Shown piece by piece: positions 1 to 5,177 of a stretch of 5,297 bases of DNA. Position 1 is the stretch's first letter, and the number at the start of each line of letters is the position of its first letter. Under the pieces are notes generated by a model, which worked only from the letters and a program-made list of their open reading frames with translations, was not told the origin of the DNA and made no database searches. Origin of the DNA: Armatimonadota bacterium (GTDB lineage Bacteria; Armatimonadota; Armatimonadia; Armatimonadales; Armatimonadaceae); assembly GCA_014381035.1 (NCBI GenBank), contig JACMIS010000392.1:1-5297 (forward strand). The letters are read 5' to 3'. Both the position numbers and the translations under genes were made by a program.

Positions 1-1568
1 CAGCGGCTTTCCAGGTGCCGGACGAGTGAGGTGAGCGGGAGAGTCATCACGAGATACAAAACGGCGACCGCGAGATAGATTGTGGTCGGGGCACCCGCCG
101 TGGTCGCGATTTCCTTGCCGACGCGCATCAACTCGGAAAGCGCGACCACGGAAACCAGCGACGAGTCCTTGAGCAGTGCAACCGCTTCGTTCGTGAGCGG
201 GGGCAGGACCCGGCGGATGGTCTGTGGCAGAATGATATGTCGCATCGTTTGTGCGCCGGTCATGCCGAGTGCCTGACCCGCTTCGCGTTGTCCCGAATCT
301 ATGCTCTCGATACCCGCCCGAAATATCTCCGCGACATACGCCGCCGAGTTGAACGACAGTGCGGCAAGCCCCGCCGCGAACGGGGGCAGCGACAGACCCA
401 GCGCGGGAAATACGAAATAGATCACGTAGATCTGCATCAGGAGCGGCGTTCCGCGCACCAACTCCACATACACGGTGGCGAGGGCGCGTAGAGGCGGAAT
501 CCCCGACAGCCGCGCCAGTGCGATGCACAGCCCGGCGGGTGTCCCGACCAGGAGTGTGCACACGGTCAAAATCAGTGTCAGTCCCGCGCCTTTAAGCAGG
601 AGTGGGAGTGCGTCGCGCAACACATCGAAGCGGATGGTAAACGCCGAACCGCTGACCGCTTTTTCCGATTTCGCATCGTTGGACGTGCCGGGTTTTTGCG
701 TTACTGTCGCCGCCGTCTGTATCGCTTCGGGAATCACGGTCCCGTCTGATTTGACCGTTTCCAGTTTCGCCAGCGACGTCAGTGTCATCGGCTCCTTCAT
801 CCACTTCTCGTAGATGCGGGCATAGCGACCGTCCGCCATGATGCGCTCCAGTGCCGCGTTGATAGCGAAGACGAGATCACGACTGTCGCGCCGCGCCACG
901 ATGCCGAGGTTCTCCTCGACGAACGGCTTGCCGGGAACGACCTCCATCTCCGGGTAGCCTTTCGCGATCATGTCAATCAAAACGGGAAGGTCGCCGACCG
1001 CCGCCTCGGAGTTGCCGTTGCGAGTGTCCAGAAGCGCGTCCTGCAATGTATCGAAGCGGTGCTGGCGGTCTTTCGGCATCCCGCGCTTCTCCATCGCGAA
1101 CTGCCCGGTGGTTTCCTGTTGGACCGCGACAATGCGATTTTCTTGCAGAAGGTCCTCCGGACGGGAAATCTTCGTATTTCCCTTGCGACGGGCGAGTACC
1201 TGACCGGACAGGAAATAGGGACGGGTAAACGCGTTCCCTTTTTTGCGCGGCTCGGTGATCGTCACGCCCGCCATGATGATGTCGCACTGACCGGTTTCCA
1301 GCGAAGCGAAGACGCCGGACCATTCCATGGAAACATACTCGACCGGGATTCCGAGTTCGCGCCCGATCTCGTCGCCGATTTCCTTATCAAACCCGACAAT
1401 CTTCCCGCCCTGCATATATTCGAACGGGGGATAGGTGGCATCGGTGGCGACACGCAAAACACCGCGCGTCCGCATCCGTTGCAAGCCCTCGTCCGCAGAG
1501 GCGGAAGCGTGAAGCGTCCAAAATAATGAGACAATCAACCAGAAGAAAGAGCGAGCATACCGCGACAT
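1..1568 (-). CDS. Amino-acid ABC transporter, fused substrate-binding protein and permease (3' end at or past the window edge)
   Basis: One uninterrupted frame of 522 codons runs to the left edge, where the last two bases read TG, so a TGA stop may lie there. Residues 1-25 form a signal peptide (basic start, hydrophobic core, ASASA). Residues about 30-257 are a HisJ/GlnH-type binding domain: the first strand with D43 and Y46-P-P-F49, the ligand-carboxylate arginine R108 in GVTITEPRKK, D193 in the AAVGD motif, and the closing IYEKW near 252-256. A linker of about 55 residues rich in Thr, Ser, Ala and Lys follows. Residues about 314-522 are a HisM/GlnP-type permease with the R372-G-T-P motif and a textbook EAA loop (E429-A-G, G435, I445, L447-P448). 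It should import a polar amino acid using a separate GlnQ-type ATPase, which is not in the window. The start at 1568 is the only ATG, GTG or TTG after the in-frame stop at 1595-1593; no clear Shine-Dalgarno is seen. Confidence 0.93.
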   Translation of the reverse strand, partial: MSRYARSFFWLIVSLFWTLHASASADEGLQRMRTRGVLRVATDATYPPFEYMQGGKIVGFDKEIGDEIGRELGIPVEYVSMEWSGVFASLETGQCDIIMAGVTITEPRKKGNAFTRPYFLSGQVLARRKGNTKISRPEDLLQENRIVAVQQETTGQFAMEKRGMPKDRQHRFDTLQDALLDTRNGNSEAAVGDLPVLIDMIAKGYPEMEVVPGKPFVEENLGIVARRDSRDLVFAINAALERIMADGRYARIYEKWMKEPMTLTSLAKLETVKSDGTVIPEAIQTAATVTQKPGTSNDAKSEKAVSGSAFTIRFDVLRDALPLLLKGAGLTLILTVCTLLVGTPAGLCIALARLSGIPPLRALATVYVELVRGTPLLMQIYVIYFVFPALGLSLPPFAAGLAALSFNSAAYVAEIFRAGIESIDSGQREAGQALGMTGAQTMRHIILPQTIRRVLPPLTNEAVALLKDSSLVSVVALSELMRVGKEIATTAGAPTTIYLAVAVLYLVMTLPLTSLVRHLESR

Positions 1569-1607
1569 AGCCGTTAGTTCATTGTCCGACGTTCATTTTC
1601 CTTGACC

Positions 1608-1618
1608 GGAACGGTTCC
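1608..1618. promoter_or_regulatory. Dyad GGAAC-G-GTTCC in the divergent intergenic region
   Basis: A perfect inverted repeat with 5-base arms around one central base. It sits between the divergent transporter and dehydrogenase genes. It overlaps the place where a -35 element would fall for the extended -10 at 1632-1640, which is a natural position for a repressor or activator. The half-site is short, so chance is a real alternative. Confidence 0.3.
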
Positions 1619-1631
1619 TGTCCAAGAATCG

Positions 1632-1640
1632 TGCTACAAT
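1632..1640 (+). promoter_or_regulatory. Extended -10 promoter candidate for the dehydrogenase gene
   Basis: TGCTACAAT matches an extended -10 (TGn followed by TACAAT, five of six to TATAAT). No good -35 lies 16-18 bases upstream, which is tolerated for extended -10 promoters. TTGACC at 1602-1607 is too far away, with a 27-base gap. Transcription would begin near 1647, leaving a leader of about 60 bases before the ATG at 1706. Confidence 0.4.
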
Positions 1641-1669
1641 CTCGCGGTTAGAAGGTCGTTATTGCTCGG

Positions 1670-1682
1670 GGGGGTCACCCCC
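1670..1682. promoter_or_regulatory. Dyad GGGGGT-C-ACCCCC upstream of the dehydrogenase start
   Basis: A perfect inverted repeat with 6-base arms and a single central base, ending 23 bases before the ATG at 1706. The one-base centre cannot form an RNA loop without losing inner pairs, so if functional it is more likely a protein-binding DNA site in the transcribed leader than an RNA hairpin. Confidence 0.3.
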
Positions 1683-1705
1683 GTCATTAAAGAAGAACCA
1701 AACAA

Positions 1706-2695
1706 ATGATGAAATCGGTACTATTGGGTGATCCTAACTTTCTAAACAAGATATACACCGCGGCACATCGTGAGCGGATCGCGACACAAACCGAACTGTT
1801 GCCGGAGATTATTGCTCCTTCCTCACTCGCAACATCTTTATCCCCTATTGCCGATGCCGACATGCTATTTTCCACGTGGGGAATGCCGCTGTGGACGAGC
1901 GAGCAGTTAGAGGAGCTCCCCCGATTGAAGGTCGTTTTTTACGCGGCGGGGTCCGTGCAGGGTTTCGCGCGTCCGCTTCTGGATCGCGGAGTCCGTGTCG
2001 TCAGCGGCTGGCGGGCGAACGCTATCCCGGTTGCGGAGTTCGTTCTGAGCCAGATATTACTCGCGAATAAAGGCTACTTCCGCAACATTCGGGAACATCG
2101 GGGGGGCGCGACGTTTCAAACGGCATACAGGGGGGCAGGCAACTATGATGCGACCGTGGCGTTGCTCGGCGCGGGAGCGATTACCCGGATGTTGATCGGT
2201 CTGCTCAAGCCGTTCCGATTGCGAGTACTTGTTTACGATCCCTATATTAGCGCGGAGGACGCAGCATGGTTAGGCGTCGAGTGTGTCTCGCTGGAAACGG
2301 CGTTCGCGCGTGCCGACGTTGTTTCCAATCACTTACCCGACAAGGATGAGACAGCAGGGTTACTGCGCGCGGATCTGTTCAACCGCCTCCGTTTGGGCGC
2401 GACGTTTATCAACACCGGGCGCGGGCGGACGGTGAACGAAGCCGAGTTAGAAGGAACGATGCGTAGCCGCGCCGACCTGACCGCCCTTCTGGACGTGACG
2501 CATCCCGAGCCGACCTCCGAGGATGCCCCCTTATTAAAACTCGGGAATGTCCTTGTCAGCACGCATATCGCCGGTTCCATCGGCAACGAGATACAGCGAC
2601 TGGCGGATTATTGCGTCGAGGAGATGGAACGTTATGTCCGCAGCGAGCGTTTCCAGCACGAAGTGACCATGGAGATGCTCGATCACCTTGCTTAG
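1706..2695 (+). CDS. D-isomer-specific 2-hydroxyacid dehydrogenase (NAD-dependent)
   Basis: This 329-residue cytoplasmic protein has the full length and layout of the family that includes phosphoglycerate, D-lactate and glyoxylate dehydrogenases. It would interconvert a 2-oxoacid and a D-2-hydroxyacid with NAD(H). The catalytic domain spans about residues 1-115 and 295-329; the NAD domain lies between. The nucleotide loop is G155-A-G157-A-I-T160, with Thr in place of the usual third glycine. D178 after the next strand favours NAD over NADP. The catalytic triad is visible as R239 (NTGRG), E268 (HPEP) and H287 (STHIAGS). The substrate cannot be read from sequence; the whole-protein pattern most resembles uncharacterised hydroxyacid dehydrogenases rather than SerA, as there is no C-terminal ACT domain. 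Start is ATGATG at 1706 or 1709, with only a weak AAGAAG-like ribosome site. It is convergent with the DAHP synthase, 30 bases apart. Confidence 0.93.
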   Translation: MMKSVLLGDPNFLNKIYTAAHRERIATQTELLPEIIAPSSLATSLSPIADADMLFSTWGMPLWTSEQLEELPRLKVVFYAAGSVQGFARPLLDRGVRVVSGWRANAIPVAEFVLSQILLANKGYFRNIREHRGGATFQTAYRGAGNYDATVALLGAGAITRMLIGLLKPFRLRVLVYDPYISAEDAAWLGVECVSLETAFARADVVSNHLPDKDETAGLLRADLFNRLRLGATFINTGRGRTVNEAELEGTMRSRADLTALLDVTHPEPTSEDAPLLKLGNVLVSTHIAGSIGNEIQRLADYCVEEMERYVRSERFQHEVTMEMLDHLA

Positions 2696-2703
2696 ATCGT
2701 AGC

Positions 2704-2733
2704 CCTGAACATGTACAGGACTGTTTTATCCTG
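2704..2733. terminator. Possible weak bidirectional terminator between convergent genes
   Basis: The gap between the two convergent stop codons and the last codons of the minus-strand gene contains CCTG (2704-2707), CAGG(A) (2716-2720) and TCCTG (2729-2733), which can pair in two alternative short hairpins. TTTT at 2724-2727 follows the first. Stems are only 4-5 pairs plus a mismatch, so this is tentative. Confidence 0.25.
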
Positions 2734-3835
2734 CCAATCGTCGCAGTAAGGCTTCCGTGTCGCTCCAGTTCAGACACGCGTCCGTGACGGAAACGCCCCG
2801 GCGCAGTAACGATAACTCCTCGGGGTTGTCGGGGAGCTTCTGCTTTCCTGCTTCCAGATAGGACTCCAGCATCACGCCGACGATCCGTCCCGCGCCAGTG
2901 ACATGCGCCTCGCGGTTTTCTGCGCGCTGACGGGCGACCGATTCGCAGACCACTAACTGGTTTTGCGGTTCGTACCCGGAGTTGGCGTGCGAACAGTCCA
3001 CCACCATGGCGGTCGGTAGTCCGGAATCGGAGAGCTCGCGTCCCGCCGCCGACACCGACGCGAAATCGTAGTTGCCCGCATAGCGTCCTTTGGGTCCGGA
3101 TTGCGCGTCCACGACTTTGCCGCCGCGCAGGATCAGAACCGTGTCCGGGTTGCCTTCGGTGCGCTTCAGGCAGCAATGTCCGGCGTCGTCTACCGAGAAG
3201 AACGAATGTCGCCCGCGTGCCGAAAGCATCGCCTCGACCGCGACCTGGATACTCCCGCCCGTTCCGTTCTTGAATCCGACCGGATACGGCATCCCCGACG
3301 CCATCGCCCGGTGAGGCTGGGATTCCGTGGTGCGCGCACCGATCCCGGCGAACGCAACCAGATCGCCTAGAAAAGCCGGGGCGAGTGGGTCCAGCGGTTC
3401 GGTAGCGACCGGCAAACCCCATTCGGAGACCGTGGTAAATAAGTGCCGCACGACCCGCAAGCCTTCTGCCATATCGAACGAACCATCCATGCGCGGATCA
3501 TTGAGTAAGCCGCGCCACCCGACGGTGGTACGCGGCTTTTCGACATACACTCGCATCAAAATCGCGAGCCGGTCGGACAACTCCCGGTTCAATGCGGCTA
3601 ACTTTTCGGCGTATTCCAGACCTTCGTCCGGTGCGTGGATCGAGCAGGGACCGACGATGACTAAAAGCCGCTCGTCCTCGCCGCGCAAAATCCGCCGGAT
3701 GTCGCTCCGCCCGCGTTCGACCGTTTTAAGTGCGGCATCGGTCGGCGGGTACATCGCGAGCAGTTCGCGGGGCGTCGGGAGCGGCAGGGCACCGGAAAGA
3801 GTCGCGTCATCGTCAATAGTGTTCAGTTCCGGCAT
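2726..3835 (-). CDS. aroG: Class I 3-deoxy-7-phosphoheptulonate (DAHP) synthase, AroF/G/H type
   Basis: This enzyme condenses phosphoenolpyruvate with erythrose 4-phosphate to DAHP, the first step of the shikimate pathway to Phe, Tyr and Trp. The 369-residue protein is slightly longer than the E. coli isozymes (about 350-356). Active-site motifs are intact: metal-binding C64 in GPCSIH, R95, K100-P-R-T (KPRTTVGW), R168-T in GARTTESQ, K189 in GFKNGT, R237 in LRGGK, and metal ligands H283 (SHAN), E324 and D352. Compared with E. coli AroG, the stretch between LRGGK and SHAN is about 12 residues longer, and the one before E324 about 7 longer. The ATG at 3835 is preferred because it gives an N-terminus matching the family length and has GGA seven bases upstream. 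GTG at 3892 (AGGA 14 bases upstream) and GTG at 3913 are in-frame alternatives. Which isozyme (symbol aroF, aroG or aroH) cannot be told. Expression is probably controlled by the leader at 3836-4216. Confidence 0.96.
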   Translation of the reverse strand: MPELNTIDDDATLSGALPLPTPRELLAMYPPTDAALKTVERGRSDIRRILRGEDERLLVIVGPCSIHAPDEGLEYAEKLAALNRELSDRLAILMRVYVEKPRTTVGWRGLLNDPRMDGSFDMAEGLRVVRHLFTTVSEWGLPVATEPLDPLAPAFLGDLVAFAGIGARTTESQPHRAMASGMPYPVGFKNGTGGSIQVAVEAMLSARGRHSFFSVDDAGHCCLKRTEGNPDTVLILRGGKVVDAQSGPKGRYAGNYDFASVSAAGRELSDSGLPTAMVVDCSHANSGYEPQNQLVVCESVARQRAENREAHVTGAGRIVGVMLESYLEAGKQKLPDNPEELSLLRRGVSVTDACLNWSDTEALLRRLAG

Positions 3836-3847
3836 AGGTTGTTCCGC

Positions 3848-3865
3848 GACAAAACAAGTTTTGTC
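3848..3865. repeat. Perfect inverted repeat just upstream of the DAHP synthase start
   Basis: GACAAAAC-AA-GTTTTGTC: 8-base arms around a two-base centre, ending 12 bases before the ATG at 3835. It could be an operator or a small mRNA hairpin next to the ribosome-binding site. If translation starts at the upstream GTG (3892) it would instead be coding. It does not match the E. coli TyrR or TrpR consensus as I know them. Confidence 0.55.
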
Positions 3866-3939
3866 GGAGGCGATAGGTTGTGTTCGGCTCACGGTCGGTG
3901 TTCGTTTCCTCACAGGATAGTGCGTTCGATTTTTCGCAT

Positions 3940-3974
3940 AAAAAAACCTGCCCGTTTTGTGTCCGGGCAGGTTT
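3940..3974 (-). terminator. Intrinsic terminator in the DAHP synthase leader
   Basis: On the minus strand AAACCTGCCCG (3974-3964) pairs perfectly with CGGGCAGGTTT (3954-3944), giving an 11-bp stem with a 9-base loop. A run of seven T residues (3946-3940) begins at the end of the stem. It lies about 105 bases before the DAHP synthase ATG and downstream of a good promoter, so it would stop transcripts before they reach the gene. It could alternatively serve as the terminator of the surface-protein gene ending at 4232. On the plus strand the tail is only TTTCTC, so plus-strand termination would be weak. Confidence 0.85.
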
Positions 3975-4014
3975 CTCGCGGTTTTTCGATTCGCGGTTGG
4001 TTCAGCGTCTTTGC

Positions 4015-4176
4015 TCAAACTGTTTGTTCTGCGCCCGTTTTTTTTGTTTGCCCTGGATAAAAGTAATATCCAAAGGCATACCACTCCCGCCAGAACAAAC
4101 CGGCACCGAACGTCGCCGACACAAAAGGCGTGGCGGATTCGATGATGCTATTGGCGTTGGCGCGTGTTTCGGGCAT
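4015..4176 (-). CDS. Putative aromatic-rich leader peptide of the DAHP synthase gene
   Basis: A 53-codon frame from ATG at 4176 to TGA at 4017-4015. Codons 4095-4057 read FWREWYAFGYYFY, nine aromatic residues of thirteen (two Trp, four Tyr, three Phe), followed by PGQTKKTGAEQTV and the stop. No conserved protein domain is recognised. The cluster lies between a good promoter and an intrinsic terminator ahead of an aromatic-pathway gene, which suggests a regulatory leader whose translation is sensed. The start is uncertain: ATG 4176 lies only a few bases after the predicted transcription start and lacks a ribosome site, and GTG 4122 would give 35 residues, also without a clear site. A competing 25-codon frame (ATG 4079 to stop 4004-4002) has GGGAG four bases before its ATG but is not aromatic-rich; it weakens the case somewhat. 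Confidence 0.45.
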   Translation of the reverse strand: MPETRANANSIIESATPFVSATFGAGLFWREWYAFGYYFYPGQTKKTGAEQTV

Positions 4177-4188
4177 TGCTTGGAAAAC

Positions 4189-4216
4189 ACTATACCACAA
4201 TAAGGACATCTGGCAA
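4189..4216 (-). promoter_or_regulatory. Sigma70-like promoter for the DAHP synthase leader
   Basis: On the minus strand TTGCCA (4216-4211, five of six to TTGACA), a 16-base spacer, and TATAGT (4194-4189, five of six to TATAAT). Transcription would start near 4182-4181, giving a leader of about 346 bases before the ATG at 3835. It begins only 16 bases after the stop codon of the upstream surface-protein gene. No comparable promoter is seen between the terminator and the DAHP synthase start. Confidence 0.65.
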
Positions 4217-4231
4217 CAGAGCAAACACCGT

Positions 4232-5005
4232 CTATTGCCGTTTGCGTAGCGCGACACCGATCATCAGCGCACCGGAAAGTAGTGCGTAGCCGCCGGTGGG
4301 CAACTCCGGAACGACGACCGGGGGTGTCAGGCTGTAGAACACATCATCCACTACGAACAGTTCGTCACTCGGCGGACTGAATGTGAAGGTGGCAGTGGTG
4401 AATGTCTGCCCCTGCTCGGCGATCAGCCCGAAAAACTGGACGCCGCCAGTGCGGTCACTCGGGTTGAGCACAAACGAAGAAGCGTTCGCTTCGTTGAAAC
4501 CCAGGGCAATATTTCCTTGCGACGGGCTGGTCCCCAGACCGCTGATGTAGGCACCGAAAAATCTTTGCGGAACGTCGAATGTGAAAGTGATCACGACCGG
4601 TTGCGCGGTATCGTTGCCTGGATTGCTACGCAGGCGTTTCGCGCCTCCGGTTGTTGTGTTGAAGCCGCCGGTCGCGTTGCCTAAGCCGCCCGTATTATCT
4701 AGGATGTTCGGCTGGGTCAGAAGGACGTTGGCACCGAAATCTATGTCGTAACCGTTCCCCGCGAAGGTTGTATAGGCTCCGGGCGTCGCGCTCTCAAAAT
4801 CTTCTATCGTCGGGGCGACTCCGATAGCCGCGACAAAAAGGTTGCGGGCGGCGTCACTGTTCGGCACGTTGGCGCGGTTGACCCCGAGATTAGGCGCACC
4901 CGCATCCCGCGCGGTGTAGGTGGTCGCCTGCGCGAAGGCAGGAGACATACCACAAAAAGTGACGGCAGCGAGAACACAGGCGCGGACAAGGTTTATAGAC
5001 GGCAT
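4232..5005 (-). CDS. Secreted protein with PEP-CTERM-like C-terminal sorting signal
   Basis: This 257-residue protein has a signal peptide (residues 1-25, basic R8, hydrophobic core, cleavage after AFA before Q26). A Gly/Asn/Thr-rich beta-type body holds DFESATPG (69-76), FFGAYISGLG (149-158) and a terminal beta block, FFGLI (191-195) to VVDDVFYS (218-225), typical in style of PEP-CTERM surface proteins. The tail is P233-E-L-P-T-G, then a hydrophobic segment of about 15 residues, then R254-K-R-Q. In PEP-CTERM families this tripartite tail directs exosortase processing at the cell envelope; here PEL replaces PEP. LPTGG resembles but does not match the sortase LPXTG motif. The start at 5005 is fixed by the strong ribosome site at 5018-5013 and the signal peptide; a longer frame back to 5140 lacks such support. 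Specific function is unknown. No terminator is visible directly after its stop. Confidence 0.85.
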   Translation of the reverse strand: MPSINLVRACVLAAVTFCGMSPAFAQATTYTARDAGAPNLGVNRANVPNSDAARNLFVAAIGVAPTIEDFESATPGAYTTFAGNGYDIDFGANVLLTQPNILDNTGGLGNATGGFNTTTGGAKRLRSNPGNDTAQPVVITFTFDVPQRFFGAYISGLGTSPSQGNIALGFNEANASSFVLNPSDRTGGVQFFGLIAEQGQTFTTATFTFSPPSDELFVVDDVFYSLTPPVVVPELPTGGYALLSGALMIGVALRKRQ

Positions 5006-5012
5006 ATTTTTT

Positions 5013-5018
5013 CCTCTC
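5013..5018 (-). promoter_or_regulatory. Shine-Dalgarno GAGAGG that fixes the start of the surface-protein gene
   Basis: GAGAGG lies seven bases (AAAAAAT) before the ATG at 5005. It decides this start over the in-frame ATG at 5140, which would put 45 charged, non-secretory residues in front of the signal peptide. Confidence 0.8.
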
Positions 5019-5177
5019 AACGATAGGGCGGCTACATCAAGGTAGTCAAGGATTTGACCGAGGACCGAATGGTCGTTTCCCAGCGAACACCTTTCGGGAA
5101 CCGGGCGGGTGAATCCTTCACGTCTGAGGCGCAGCGGCATAATGTCACCTTTTTTCTTTTCCGTGGGGCTTATTCAT

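Larger units (their letters stand above)
3940..4182 (-). promoter_or_regulatory. Putative ribosome-mediated transcription attenuator of the DAHP synthase gene
   Basis: Read on the minus strand from a predicted start near 4182. Segment 1 (GTTTGTTCTG, 4100-4091) is perfectly complementary over 10 bases to segment 2 (CAGAACAAAC, 4031-4022). CGGGCGCAG at 4037-4029, overlapping segment 2, can pair over 7 bp with a two-base bulge to CTGCCCG (3970-3964) in the 5' arm of the terminator, so it would act as an antiterminator. A second internal hairpin (TGCCTTTGGA 4078-4069 with TCCAGGGCA 4057-4049) carries Tyr-Tyr-Phe codons in its loop; its 3' arm can also pair with TGCCCGG of the terminator. Aromatic codons overlap segment 1, and the leader stop codon (4017-4015) directly follows segment 2. 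This matches the logic of trp/phe-type attenuators. The complementarities are seen; the mechanism is inferred. Confidence 0.6.

Noticed and set aside
1059..1526. 155-codon plus-strand frame opposite the transporter gene
   Set aside because: It lies wholly antisense to the binding domain, whose motifs are unambiguous; no domain is recognisable in it.
2556..3422. Long minus-strand open frame across the DAHP synthase and dehydrogenase ends
   Set aside because: It is an arginine-rich shadow in another frame of the well-supported DAHP synthase gene and crosses into the convergent dehydrogenase.
3836..4084. N-terminal extension of the DAHP synthase frame back to 4084
   Set aside because: The extra 83 codons run through the terminator hairpin, have no family counterpart, and contain basic low-complexity sequence. 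The ATG at 3835 gives the expected N-terminus.
4158..4211. Minus-strand frame reading RCPYCGIVFSKQCPKH, resembling a zinc ribbon
   Set aside because: The frame has no ATG, GTG or TTG before the first cysteine pair, upstream it overlaps the end of the surface-protein gene in another frame, and the -10 element of the leader promoter lies inside it. A decayed zinc-ribbon gene cannot be excluded, but chance is simpler.
5020..5049. TTGACT (5049-5044), 18 bases, TATCGT (5025-5020) as a promoter for the surface-protein gene
   Set aside because: The implied transcription start near 5013 would fall inside the ribosome-binding site, so it is unlikely to be the working promoter.
5006..5140. 45-residue extension of the surface protein to an ATG at 5140
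   Set aside because: It would precede the signal peptide with a charged stretch and ignores the strong GAGAGG ribosome site before 5005.
5138..5143. CATAAT as a -10 for the sigma factor gene
   Set aside because: No acceptable -35 or extended -10 accompanies it.
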